From the NCBI GenBank assembly GCA_020636495.1, contig JACJXQ010000008.1, positions 248,001-312,000 of the forward strand: a DNA stretch of 64,000 bases. Reading direction: 5' to 3'. The notes beneath the pieces are model-generated. The model made no database searches, was not told where the DNA came from, and saw only the letters and a program-made list of their open reading frames with translations. The DNA comes from Chitinophagales bacterium (GTDB lineage Bacteria > Bacteroidota > Bacteroidia > Chitinophagales > Chitinophagaceae). Each line of letters begins with the position of its first letter. The first letter of the stretch is position 1. Below are positions 25,575 through 34,378 of this stretch, piece after piece. The position numbers and the translations under genes are program-made.

Positions 25575-26954
25575 CTATATGCTACCCAAAAACAGTTGCG
25601 GAGCAACGCCGAGGAGTATCACCAGTATGCAGGTAATGGCCAACAGGACTTTGTCTGAAGGGCCCATTTCTACGGTCATCTCAGCATCGCCTGTTTTGAA
25701 GTACATGGCTATGATAACGCGGAAATAGTAGTACACACTCACAGCCGCCATCAGTAGTGCGAATATCACCAGCCACAGCAGGTTGCCGTGTTGCATAGCA
25801 GCCGTCAGCACAAAGTATTTGGCCATGAAACCACCGGTAAGCGGTATACCCGCCAGCGACAGCATAAATATAGTAGTAAAGAATGCCAGCAACGGTTGCT
25901 TTTTAGCCAGCCCGTTGAAGCCGTCGTACGTATAATCTTTCATTTTTATCAGTACGGAGAACATACCGATAGTAGCTACGCTGTAAGCTGTCGCATAAAT
26001 GATCATACCCTGCCATGCTACTGAGTTGACGGCAATGATAGCGAACAACATAAAGCCCGCCTGCGCGATGGAAGAATAGGCCAACATACGTTTCACACTC
26101 TGCTGGAATACCGCAGTAATGTTACCGATGAACAGGGTAGCCGCAGTTATCAGCGCTACTATCATCATCCAGTGCTCGTTGAGGCTGCCGAAGGCAACGT
26201 GGAACAAACGCAGGAAACCGACAAATGCACCCGCCTTAACGATAGTAGACATGAAAGCCGTGAATGCAGTAGGCGAACCGTCGTACACGTCGGGTGTCCA
26301 CATATGCATAGGCGCCGCCGACACTTTGAAAGCGAATGCTATAAGTATGAACATGATACCCGCCAGTGCCATCGGGTTGAGCGCCGATGTTTGCAGGAAG
26401 GTGAAATTAGTAATGTAGAAAGAACCTGTAGCACCATACAACAGGGTGATACCCATAAGCAGGATACCGGTAGTAAAGGCACCCATCAGGAAGTATTTCA
26501 GCGATGCCTCGTTGCTCTTCAGGTTACGCTTATCGCTACCCGCCAGTATGTACTGAGGTATAGACATGATCTCGATACCGATGAACAGCATGAGTAGGTT
26601 GTTGTAGGTACTGAGCAGGAAAATACCACAAAGGATAAAGCTGATGAGCGAGAAATATTCCGCTACGTGGTTGCCCACGCGCATAATATCCCTGCCCATA
26701 AGCATTATGTATAGTAATGTACATCCCGCCATGAGCATATTGAACCAAAGCGCGTAGCTATCGAAACGTAGCATGTTGTTGAACAGCATTTCGGGAGCCG
26801 TGGCAGATGCCGACTGTACTTCCCAGATAGTTACGCCAAGCAGCGCCAGGAACAAAGCTGTAGCAATTGATACAATGGTCTTCTTTTCTTTGATGAAAAG
26901 ACCGGAGAACATCAATATTATACCCAATATCGTAGCAGCAATAATTGCCTTCAT
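25575..26954 (-). CDS. nuoN: NADH-quinone oxidoreductase subunit N
   Basis: The 459-residue protein is one of three antiporter-like membrane subunits of complex I, which pump protons during NADH oxidation. About fourteen hydrophobic helices are visible, with the family block KYFLMGAFTTGILLMGITLLYG and the lysine- and histidine-containing APMHMWTPDVYDGSPT segment of the proton channel. It is the last gene of the nuo operon, 71 bases after nuoM. Confidence 0.94.
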   Translation of the reverse strand: MKAIIAATILGIILMFSGLFIKEKKTIVSIATALFLALLGVTIWEVQSASATAPEMLFNNMLRFDSYALWFNMLMAGCTLLYIMLMGRDIMRVGNHVAEYFSLISFILCGIFLLSTYNNLLMLFIGIEIMSIPQYILAGSDKRNLKSNEASLKYFLMGAFTTGILLMGITLLYGATGSFYITNFTFLQTSALNPMALAGIMFILIAFAFKVSAAPMHMWTPDVYDGSPTAFTAFMSTIVKAGAFVGFLRLFHVAFGSLNEHWMMIVALITAATLFIGNITAVFQQSVKRMLAYSSIAQAGFMLFAIIAVNSVAWQGMIIYATAYSVATIGMFSVLIKMKDYTYDGFNGLAKKQPLLAFFTTIFMLSLAGIPLTGGFMAKYFVLTAAMQHGNLLWLVIFALLMAAVSVYYYFRVIIAMYFKTGDAEMTVEMGPSDKVLLAITCILVILLGVAPQLFLGSI

Positions 26955-27025
26955 ATTCCAGTACCAGGATCATCATGCCCATGCATGATCACCTCGATTT
27001 TTATTTTAGTTAATAATTATAACCA

Positions 27026-28468
27026 TTAAGGCATCAAACCCGCCATGCCGGCTGTTAGCTCCAGCAATGGTTTAGGATAAACACCCAATATTATGATCAG
27101 GCCTATCAAAATAGCCAGGCCAATATATTCATTTACTGTAAGATCGCCGGTGCCGGGCTTCATAGCCACAGCCTCGCCATAACCTGTACGCTGTATCATG
27201 TTCAGCGTGTACACCGCGCCAAGTATGATACCCAGACCTGCCACCACCATAAATACGATGTGGTATTGCGACTGGCTTGCAAACAAACCGTTGAACAACA
27301 TGAACTCGCCTATGAAACCATTGGTAAGCGGCAGTGCTATGTTAGCCAGTGATATGATAACCAGAGCTACCACCATCAAAGGTGCCGTACTGGCCATACC
27401 ACCCAGTTGTTTCATATCGCGTGTGCCCCAACGTTGCTCTACCATACTTACTATCACCCACATACCTGCTATGTTGATACCGTGGTTGAACATCTGCACC
27501 ATCAGGCCATGTGTACCTACACTTGTATTGGCAAAGGCAGCCGCACTCATCAGGCCCATGTGGGCGATAGATGAATAGGCCACCAGGCGTTTCAGGTCGG
27601 TCTGTACAATAGCCAGCAGCGACGCGTAAACGATACCGATAACAGAAAGTGTAATTACCGTATCAGACCAGTACATCATGCCATCGGGCACTACGGGCAG
27701 CAACCAGCGCACCACCGCGAACAAACCCATCTTCACCATCAGGGCGCTCAGTATGATCGTAACCGGGGTAGGCGATTGCTCGTAAGTATCGGGCTGCCAT
27801 GTATGGAAAGGGAATATCGGCATCTTGATAGCGAAGGCTATGAAGATGAGCCAGAACAACCACTGCTGCTGGTCGGCAGGCAGCGAAGCTCCCGCGCGTA
27901 CGATGTTATCCCATGCAAATGCATTGGAACCTGAACCCTGCATAGCCAGGTAGATGATACCCGCCAGCAGCATAAGGCTACCAATGAATGTATAGATAAA
28001 GAATTTGAAAGTAACCGCAATACGCCTTTCGCCACCCCACTGCGAGCAAAGGAAGTAAACAGGTATCAGTGCCAGCTCCCAGAAGAAGTAGAACAGCAGA
28101 GCATCAGAAGCGAGGAATACACCCGTAATGCCCGCCTGTGATAACAGCATCAGCCCGTAATACGCGCCACGGTTCTCTACCTCTTTATTGCTGTTGGTAA
28201 TGAATACAACCGTCATCACAATACCTGTAAGCAGGCAAAGCATAATAGCCATACCATCGGCCAACAGGCTGATGTTAGTACCAAGGGTTGGTATCCACAG
28301 CATACTCCAGGCTATTTGCGCACCATTATATATATCTGTACACAACAACGCAGATATACCAAGTGTAGCAACAGAACTTAACAACGCGATACCCTTGGCC
28401 TGCGCTTTCACCAGCATGCTGAAAATGCCTGCTATCAAAGGGATCAGTATGAGTAATATCAATATCAT
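27026..28468 (-). CDS. nuoM: NADH-quinone oxidoreductase subunit M
   Basis: This 480-residue antiporter-like subunit of complex I has about fourteen helices. The family motifs FFWELALIPVYFL (essential glutamate in helix 5) and FPFHTWQPDTYEQSPTPVTIILSALMVKMG are clear, as are the lysines of the channel. It lies between nuoL and nuoN, with 30 bases to the nuoL stop upstream. Confidence 0.95.
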   Translation of the reverse strand: MILILLILIPLIAGIFSMLVKAQAKGIALLSSVATLGISALLCTDIYNGAQIAWSMLWIPTLGTNISLLADGMAIMLCLLTGIVMTVVFITNSNKEVENRGAYYGLMLLSQAGITGVFLASDALLFYFFWELALIPVYFLCSQWGGERRIAVTFKFFIYTFIGSLMLLAGIIYLAMQGSGSNAFAWDNIVRAGASLPADQQQWLFWLIFIAFAIKMPIFPFHTWQPDTYEQSPTPVTIILSALMVKMGLFAVVRWLLPVVPDGMMYWSDTVITLSVIGIVYASLLAIVQTDLKRLVAYSSIAHMGLMSAAAFANTSVGTHGLMVQMFNHGINIAGMWVIVSMVEQRWGTRDMKQLGGMASTAPLMVVALVIISLANIALPLTNGFIGEFMLFNGLFASQSQYHIVFMVVAGLGIILGAVYTLNMIQRTGYGEAVAMKPGTGDLTVNEYIGLAILIGLIIILGVYPKPLLELTAGMAGLMP

Positions 28469-28498
28469 AATATCAGTCGCAATATTGCTGTGTCTTAA

Positions 28499-30382
28499 TT
28501 ATTGTATCCAAAAAAAGCTGATAGCGAACAGGGCTGTTATCCCCAGTACCATCGCAAAAATGTAAAAACCTACCTGTCCGCTCTGCGCCAGTCTTATTTT
28601 TCCGCTACCCCAGTTCACCAGTTTACCAACACCATTTACAGCGCCGTCAATACCCAGTTTCTCAACCACGTTATTGAGCAGTCCTGCCAGTGCAGCTATA
28701 GGTCGAACAATGATCGCATCATATAATTCGTCGAAATACCATTTGTCCTCCAGCATTTTGGCAATACCCGTATTGGCCGCAAAGTTTGGCTTTTTAGTAA
28801 ATGAGTAGGCTACTGCTATCATCATTATTACCAGTCCGGTAGACAAGCTCATCAGCATCCACTCAGTAGCGTGCTCCAGGTGATGTACGTCAAAGTTGCT
28901 GACAACAGGTGCCAGGTAAGCATTGAGCGTATGATGCTCGCTGATAACAGGGGGTAGGCCAACATAACCACCTACGATAGCCAGTATAGCCAGCACTACC
29001 AGTGGTATGGTAATAGCCGCAGGGCTTTCGTGCAGGTGATGTTCCTGCTCGTGCGTACCACGAAATGTACCCGTGAACGTCAGGAAGTACAGGCGGAACA
29101 TATAGAAAGCTGTCATCAATGCCGCACCCAGTGCCAGGTAATACATTACAGGGCTGTGCGTATAAACAGATGCCAGTATTTCATCTTTCGAGAAGAAGCC
29201 GGAGAACCCGGGGATACCTGCGATAGCTAAACAACCTATCAGGAAGGTGATACCCGTAACGCGCATGTGTTTGTTCAGTCCACCCATTTTGCGAATGTCC
29301 TGCTCGCCGCCCATAGCGTGTATCACACTACCCGAACCAAGGAACAACAGGGCCTTGAAGAAGGCGTGTGTCATAACGTGGAACACCGCAGTTGTATAAG
29401 CACCTACGCCCAGCGCCAGGAACATAAAGCCCAGCTGGCTGACAGTAGAGTAGGCCAGTACTTTTTTGATATCGTATTGTTTGATAGCAATAGATGCTGC
29501 AATAATTGCTGTAGCAAGACCTATAACAGCCACCAGATGTTGCGCACCGGGAGCCATATTGTATAACACACTGCTGCGTGCTATCATATATATACCCGCA
29601 GTAACCATGGTAGCAGCGTGTATCAGTGCCGATACAGGAGTAGGACCCGCCATCGCATCGGGCAGCCATGTGAACAGTGGTATCTGCGCACTCTTACCCA
29701 TAGCACCTATGAAGAAGCAAACAGCTATCCAGTTGTACATGCTGTCTGTTACTACAGCAGAACCACTATTTATTTGTCCGAAAAACTCGCCGTAAGAAAG
29801 TGTTCCAAAGTTGTACAGCACCAGTAGCATACCTACCAGGAAGCCGAGGTCACCGATACGGTTCATCACGAATGCCTTTTTAGCGGCATTGGTGAAATCA
29901 CGATTCTTATACCAGAAACCGATGAGCAGGTAAGAGCAAAGTCCCACACCTTCCCAACCGATGAACATGATAAGATAGTTGGCACCCAGCACCAGCAGCA
30001 ACATAGAGAACACGAACAGGTTGAGGTAAGCGAAATACTTCACCATACCTTCATCATCGTGCATATAAGATGTAGAGTATACATGTATCAGGAAACCAAC
30101 ACCGGTAATGATGAGTAAGAACAGGGACGACAGTGCATCTACCTGGAAGGCGAAAGGCACATTCAAGCTACCGGACCGGATAAAATCGAACAGGTTGACA
30201 ACCGTACTTGTGCCGGAAGACTTAACCTCAAAGAAAATACCCAGTGAAACTGCAAAAGAAGCCAATACCGCCACGCTACCAATGATACCACCTGCAGACT
30301 TTGGTATTTTTCTCCAGCCGATACCGTTGATAAGAAAACCTATCAGTGGAAATAATGGAACTAAGTAAACTAAATTAGTCAA
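28499..30382 (-). CDS. nuoL: NADH-quinone oxidoreductase subunit L
   Basis: At 627 residues this is the largest antiporter-like subunit of complex I, with the long lateral helix near the C-terminus. Visible motifs are FIGWEGVGLCSYLLIGFW, the proton channel block PLFTWLPDAMAGPTPVSALIHAATMVTAG, and VFHVMTHAFFKALLFLGSGSVIHA. The start is a TTG three bases after the nuoK stop; the N-terminus LVYLVPLFPLIGFLINGI is typical, so the start is sound. Confidence 0.95.
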   Translation of the reverse strand: MTNLVYLVPLFPLIGFLINGIGWRKIPKSAGGIIGSVAVLASFAVSLGIFFEVKSSGTSTVVNLFDFIRSGSLNVPFAFQVDALSSLFLLIITGVGFLIHVYSTSYMHDDEGMVKYFAYLNLFVFSMLLLVLGANYLIMFIGWEGVGLCSYLLIGFWYKNRDFTNAAKKAFVMNRIGDLGFLVGMLLVLYNFGTLSYGEFFGQINSGSAVVTDSMYNWIAVCFFIGAMGKSAQIPLFTWLPDAMAGPTPVSALIHAATMVTAGIYMIARSSVLYNMAPGAQHLVAVIGLATAIIAASIAIKQYDIKKVLAYSTVSQLGFMFLALGVGAYTTAVFHVMTHAFFKALLFLGSGSVIHAMGGEQDIRKMGGLNKHMRVTGITFLIGCLAIAGIPGFSGFFSKDEILASVYTHSPVMYYLALGAALMTAFYMFRLYFLTFTGTFRGTHEQEHHLHESPAAITIPLVVLAILAIVGGYVGLPPVISEHHTLNAYLAPVVSNFDVHHLEHATEWMLMSLSTGLVIMMIAVAYSFTKKPNFAANTGIAKMLEDKWYFDELYDAIIVRPIAALAGLLNNVVEKLGIDGAVNGVGKLVNWGSGKIRLAQSGQVGFYIFAMVLGITALFAISFFWIQ

Positions 30383-30385
30383 CGC

Positions 30386-30685
30386 TTAGTGTTTTAATCT
30401 GTTTAAAATATTAATGTCTACCGAATGTACTTTGCGGTACATCATCACAATTATCGCCAAACCTACCGCAACCTCAGCCGCTGCCACTACCATGCTAAAG
30501 AACACGAATATCTGTGCAGAAGCATCGTTGTACATTTTAGAGAATGCAACCAGCAACAAGTTCACCGCATTCAGCATCAGCTCAATGCACATGAAAATGA
30601 TAATGGCGTTGCGACGCATCAGCGTACCCATAACACCAATGCTGAATAACGCCAGGCTTAAGAATAAATAATATTGTATCGGCAT
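30386..30685 (-). CDS. nuoK: NADH-quinone oxidoreductase subunit K
   Basis: The 99-residue protein has three transmembrane helices and the conserved glutamate in MCIELMLNAVNLLL. The ATG at 30685 (MPIQYYLFLSLALFSIG) is chosen because the NuoK family begins this way. An ATG seven codons upstream would translate part of an AT-rich repeat (30694-30728) as MTFEFFE. The gene lies between nuoJ and nuoL. Confidence 0.93.
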   Translation of the reverse strand: MPIQYYLFLSLALFSIGVMGTLMRRNAIIIFMCIELMLNAVNLLLVAFSKMYNDASAQIFVFFSMVVAAAEVAVGLAIIVMMYRKVHSVDINILNRLKH

Positions 30686-30693
30686 TTCAAAAA

Positions 30694-30728
30694 ATTCAAA
30701 AGTCAAAAATCAAAACCAAAAACATTTT
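30694..30728. repeat. AT-rich intergenic repeat, copy 1 (before nuoK)
   Basis: Positions 30697-30722 match at 24 of 26 bases the identical 26-mers at 33970-33995 and 35734-35759. The motif is built of CAAAAGT and TCAAAACC units on the plus strand. It fills most of the gap between nuoJ and nuoK. Confidence 0.7.
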
Positions 30729-30733
30729 CAAGA

Positions 30734-31234
30734 TTATTCTTCTCCTTTTTTACCTAACACAACCGCGCCAATCATTGCACTCAAGAAAAGAACACTGCTT
30801 ATTTCAAAAGGCAGGACAAACTTGGTAAAGAGTGTCATACCCAGGTTTTTGATCAATCCGATGTCGGTAGCCGTCTGCTCCAACATGTTGTTGGTAGACG
30901 TTTTCAGCGCTGCCAGTACTACCAGGAACATGATACCCCCGGATATGACACCCGCCAGCTGCACCAGCCGGTTCTTCTGCGGTTCGGTATCCGCATTCAG
31001 GTTCATCAACATGATGACGAACAGGAACAGTACCATGATAGCTCCCGCATATACTATAATGTTAACTATAGCCAGGAACTGCGCATTCATTAATATATAA
31101 TGTCCTGACACCGCAAAAAAGGTTGCTATCAGGAACAGAACACTGCTCACGGGGTTGCGGCTGAGCACTACACCCAACGCACAGCTTATTGCCATAACCG
31201 TAAGTAACCAGAATATTGCCTCGTATGCACTCAT
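30734..31234 (-). CDS. nuoJ: NADH-quinone oxidoreductase subunit J
   Basis: The 166-residue membrane subunit of complex I has five hydrophobic helices, including the conserved QFLAIVNIIVYAGAIMVLFLFVIMLMNL block with the flexible helix 3. It is encoded between nuoI (5 bases away) and nuoK; an AT-rich repeat lies between its stop and nuoK. Confidence 0.93.
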   Translation of the reverse strand: MSAYEAIFWLLTVMAISCALGVVLSRNPVSSVLFLIATFFAVSGHYILMNAQFLAIVNIIVYAGAIMVLFLFVIMLMNLNADTEPQKNRLVQLAGVISGGIMFLVVLAALKTSTNNMLEQTATDIGLIKNLGMTLFTKFVLPFEISSVLFLSAMIGAVVLGKKGEE

Positions 31235-31239
31235 GAGTA

Positions 31240-31749
31240 TTATTGGTTGCCGTGATTTTTGGGGTTAGGAATTAACAGATCTTCTTTTTTGTACACCATT
31301 GTTTTGCGGCTGTAATGCGTAGGCATCAGCGTTTCACTCAGGTATACCGCATCTTTAGGACAAGCCTCCTCACAATAGCCGCAGAAAATACAACGCAGCA
31401 TATTGATCTCGTATTTAGCGGCGTATTTTTCTTCACGATACAGGTGCTCTTCTCCCGGCTTGCGTTCAGCCGCTTCCATTGTAATAGCTTCAGCGGGGCA
31501 TGCCAGCGCACAAAGTCCGCAGGCGGTACAACGCTCACGACCTTCTTCGTCACGGTTCAGAATATGCAGGCCACGGAATACAGGACTAAAAGCACGTTTT
31601 TGTTCAGGATATTTGAACGTAACGTTCTTCTTAAATATATGCCCGATGGTTATAGTCAACCCTTTGAAGATGGCCGGAAGATATATCTTCTCGCCAAACG
31701 TCATCGGGCTGCGGTCAACCTGTACCGACCTGTTTGTTAGTTTTTCCAT
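31240..31749 (-). CDS. nuoI: NADH-quinone oxidoreductase subunit I
   Basis: The 169-residue peripheral subunit carries two 4Fe-4S clusters (N6a and N6b) that pass electrons towards NuoB. The two ferredoxin motifs are CTACGLCALACPAEAI and CIFCGYCEEACPKDAV. The length and the internal repeat are as in the family. It lies 8 bases after the nuoH stop and 5 bases before nuoJ. Confidence 0.95.
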   Translation of the reverse strand: MEKLTNRSVQVDRSPMTFGEKIYLPAIFKGLTITIGHIFKKNVTFKYPEQKRAFSPVFRGLHILNRDEEGRERCTACGLCALACPAEAITMEAAERKPGEEHLYREEKYAAKYEINMLRCIFCGYCEEACPKDAVYLSETLMPTHYSRKTMVYKKEDLLIPNPKNHGNQ

Positions 31750-31757
31750 TTCAATAC

Positions 31758-32828
31758 TTAATTAAGCGCATACAAAATCACGATCCCTGTTATCAGCATA
31801 TTTACCAATGCCAATGGTATCAGGGACTTCCAACCCAGTTTCATCAGCTGGTCATACCTGAAACGCGGTAAGGTCCAACGGACGAACATGAAAAACAATA
31901 TGATACAAATAACTTTTGTCAAAAGAACCAGTACGCTGATGAGCGTGAACAACAGCGGACCCACCGCATCAGAAACCGCATCCATGAACGGGAAGTTGTA
32001 GCCACCGAAATACAAGGTAGCTATTACCGCAGAGCTGATGAACAGGTTGATGTACTCAGCGAACAGGTAAAAGCCCAGCTTCATAGATGAATACTCCTGG
32101 TGGTAACCCATGTTCAGCTCACTCTCACACTCAGCCATGTCAAACGGTGCGCGGTTTAATTCAGCGAAAGCACAAACCAGGAATATCAAAAAGCCCAAAG
32201 GCTGCTTGAAGAAGTTCCATGTAAAATAACCGTCTGCCCAGAAACCATGTTGCTGTGCCACGATATCCCTCATGCTTAATGAACCGGTCATCATCAGCAG
32301 CGCAACCAGTGCGATACCGAAAGCCAGCTCGTAAGAAACGGCCTGCGCCGCAGCACGGATACTACTCAACAGCGAGAACTTGTTGTTAGAAGCCCATCCG
32401 CCCAGCATCACACCATATACACCCAGGCTCACTACTCCGAATATGAACAGGATACCGATATTGATATCTGCTACCTGCAATGAAATTACTTTTCCGCTTT
32501 CCGTTACAAAATCAGGCCCCCAGGGTATAACAGCACTGGTCATACAGGCGGTAAGCATCGCCAGGCCCGGACCAAGAATAAATAAGAACTTGGTAGAGCC
32601 TTCCGGTATGATCTCTTCTTTGAAGAACAGCTTACCACCATCGGCCAGCGGCTGCAACAAACCAAACGGACCTGCACGGTTAGGACCTACGCGGTCTTGC
32701 ATAACGGCGGCTACCTTACGCTCACCCCATGTGGCATACATGGCAACACCCAGCGATCCCAACAGGATAACCGTTGCCAATATGAGTTTTTCTATAATAA
32801 ACGCTATGTCAATATCTAACAGCAGCAT
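31758..32828 (-). CDS. nuoH: NADH-quinone oxidoreductase subunit H
   Basis: The 356-residue membrane subunit forms much of the quinone-binding chamber with NuoB and NuoD. Diagnostic blocks are WGERKVAAVMQDRVGPNRAGPFGLLQPLADGGKLFFKEE and the acidic loop AELNRAPFDMAECESELNMGYHQEYSS. A TACTTTTG box (32836-32843, minus strand) lies 7 bases before the ATG, possibly an internal promoter in the operon. Confidence 0.95.
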   Translation of the reverse strand: MLLLDIDIAFIIEKLILATVILLGSLGVAMYATWGERKVAAVMQDRVGPNRAGPFGLLQPLADGGKLFFKEEIIPEGSTKFLFILGPGLAMLTACMTSAVIPWGPDFVTESGKVISLQVADINIGILFIFGVVSLGVYGVMLGGWASNNKFSLLSSIRAAAQAVSYELAFGIALVALLMMTGSLSMRDIVAQQHGFWADGYFTWNFFKQPLGFLIFLVCAFAELNRAPFDMAECESELNMGYHQEYSSMKLGFYLFAEYINLFISSAVIATLYFGGYNFPFMDAVSDAVGPLLFTLISVLVLLTKVICIILFFMFVRWTLPRFRYDQLMKLGWKSLIPLALVNMLITGIVILYALN

Positions 32829-32857
32829 AGTGGCGCAAAAGTAGTTAGTTGTTTAAA

Positions 32858-33955
32858 TTATTTATTGTCTTTCTTTTCAAAATCATCGGAGTGTGCAGGG
32901 CCTTCTATCTTCGACAGATCAACTTCGGGCCTGTTCACATCACTCACATCATGTATATCCAGCAACAACTTAGGATTCTTTCCTATTACCTTATCTATCA
33001 ATACATGTGGCTTTTCAGTACCTACATATTGTCCCTGTGAAATAACACTGTGGCGGTCAACCTTCGTAGGTCCTTCTATCACCCAGTCTTTCGCCTCTTT
33101 CTTATGGAAACGGCAATCGTTACATATCCATCCTTCTACCTCGCCCCATTTGTCTTTGCGGGCCGTTACACGGAACACTTCATCACCGCGCATCCACAGG
33201 CGGGCTTTACCACAACACTTAGGATTATCGCAATCGCGATGTGCATCTACAGGCTTGGTAAACCATACCCTGTTCTTGAAACGGAAGGTCTTATCGGTCA
33301 AAGCACCCACGGGGCACACGTCTATTACGTTACCAATAAACTCATTGTCCAGGTTCTTACCCAGCATTGTGCTGATAGCGGCATGATCGCCACGCTCCAG
33401 TACACCATGTTCGCGCTTCTCTGTCAGCTGGTCTGCTGTATATACACAACGGTAGCACAGAATGCAACGTGTCATGTGCAGCGATATATAATCTCCTATA
33501 TCTTCTTTCTCAAACGTACGGCGGTCGAACTCATAGCGTGTACCTTCTGCACCATGCTCGTAGCTCAGATCCTGCAGGTGACACTCACCTGCCTGATCGC
33601 ACACGGGGCAATCCAGCGGGTGATTGATGAGTAACATTTCAACCACACCCTTACGCGCTTCTACCACACGAGGAGAAGTAATGTTCTTTACCTCCATGCC
33701 ATCCATCACACCTGTACGGCAACTGGCCACCAGCTTCGGCATAGGGCGCGGGTCTTTTTCAGAACCTTTGCTCACCTCTACCAGGCAGGTACGGCACTTA
33801 CCACCACTACCTTCCAGCTTGCTGTAGTAGCACATAGCAGGCGGAGTAACATCACCACCTATCTGGCGTGCAGCCTCCAGGATAGTTGTGCCTGGATCTA
33901 CCTCAATGGTGATGTTATCGATTGTTACTTTCATTTTTGGCGTTCCTTCAGCCAT
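32858..33955 (-). CDS. nuoG: NADH-quinone oxidoreductase subunit G, short form
   Basis: The 365-residue subunit holds the iron-sulfur clusters near the NADH site. The N-terminal 2Fe-2S ligands appear in CYYSKLEGSGGKCRTC, the next cluster in HPLDCPVCDQAGECHLQ, and the four-cysteine motif in MTRCILCYRCVYTADQ. A further cysteine-containing part follows (DCDNPKCCG, WICNDCRFH). The large molybdopterin-type domain of enterobacterial NuoG (about 900 residues) is absent, as known for many Bacteroidota. An AT-rich repeat lies just upstream, then the inserted four-helix gene. Confidence 0.9.
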   Translation of the reverse strand: MAEGTPKMKVTIDNITIEVDPGTTILEAARQIGGDVTPPAMCYYSKLEGSGGKCRTCLVEVSKGSEKDPRPMPKLVASCRTGVMDGMEVKNITSPRVVEARKGVVEMLLINHPLDCPVCDQAGECHLQDLSYEHGAEGTRYEFDRRTFEKEDIGDYISLHMTRCILCYRCVYTADQLTEKREHGVLERGDHAAISTMLGKNLDNEFIGNVIDVCPVGALTDKTFRFKNRVWFTKPVDAHRDCDNPKCCGKARLWMRGDEVFRVTARKDKWGEVEGWICNDCRFHKKEAKDWVIEGPTKVDRHSVISQGQYVGTEKPHVLIDKVIGKNPKLLLDIHDVSDVNRPEVDLSKIEGPAHSDDFEKKDNK

Positions 33956-33969
33956 AATTCAAATTAAGT

Positions 33970-33995
33970 CAAAAGTTAAAAGTCAAAACCAAAAA
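33970..33995. repeat. AT-rich intergenic repeat, copy 2 (before nuoG)
   Basis: This 26-mer is identical to 35734-35759 and matches 30697-30722 at 24 of 26 bases. It also forms the left inverted-repeat arm of the four-helix cassette. Confidence 0.7.
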
Positions 33996-34349
33996 CTATT
34001 TATCCGGCTTCTTTAATTTCAGAATTGATGATGCCAAAATCTTTGTTATCTCATCACATTCTTTCAACAAGTTTGCAATTTCATCATCTTTCACCTCAAA
34101 TCCATCTCTTAATATACAAAGCCAATATTTAGTTTCATTTCCTGACTTTAATGCTATTTCATAATATCTTTTAAATTCTGTTCTTGTTGAGCTGTTTGTC
34201 GCTTCAACAATATTTGCTCCTATCGACATAGCAGAACGCATTACCTGCTTTACTGCTATTAAACTAAAACTATCCCATTCCCTCTTCTTCAGATACCGTA
34301 TCACACTTACTGAAAAATCATAACAACGGTATTTTATATCATTTGCCAA
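33996..34349 (-). CDS. Four-helix-bundle protein (S23/IVP-Avd-like family)
   Basis: This 117-residue protein has the family pattern YDFSVSVIRYLKKREWDSFSLIAVKQVMRSAMSIGANIVEA, then TRTEFKRYYEIALKSGNETKYWL, typical of the four-helix-bundle proteins first noted in intervening sequences of 23S rRNA genes and related to Avd of diversity-generating retroelements. Their function is largely unknown, with nucleic acid binding suspected. The start is a TTG; an in-frame stop 4-6 bases upstream excludes a longer form. It lies between nuoF and nuoG and has nothing to do with complex I by sequence. Confidence 0.82.
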   Translation of the reverse strand: MANDIKYRCYDFSVSVIRYLKKREWDSFSLIAVKQVMRSAMSIGANIVEATNSSTRTEFKRYYEIALKSGNETKYWLCILRDGFEVKDDEIANLLKECDEITKILASSILKLKKPDK

Positions 34350-34378
34350 GTTTTAGGTTTTCACTTTTGAGTTTTGCC

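Larger units (their letters stand above)
33968..34378. mobile_element. Four-helix-bundle gene cassette bracketed by imperfect inverted repeats
   Basis: The left arm (33968-33996) and the right arm (34350-34378) are inverted copies that match at 24 of 29 bases. The reading frame between them starts at the base next to the right arm and its stop codon begins on the last base of the left arm, so the cassette is almost only gene plus repeats. It splits nuoF from nuoG. It carries no transposase; mobility is inferred from structure. Confidence 0.45.

Noticed and set aside
33996..34349. Four-helix-bundle gene as evidence for a split rRNA gene nearby
   Set aside because: No rRNA sequence surrounds it; it lies between nuoF and nuoG.
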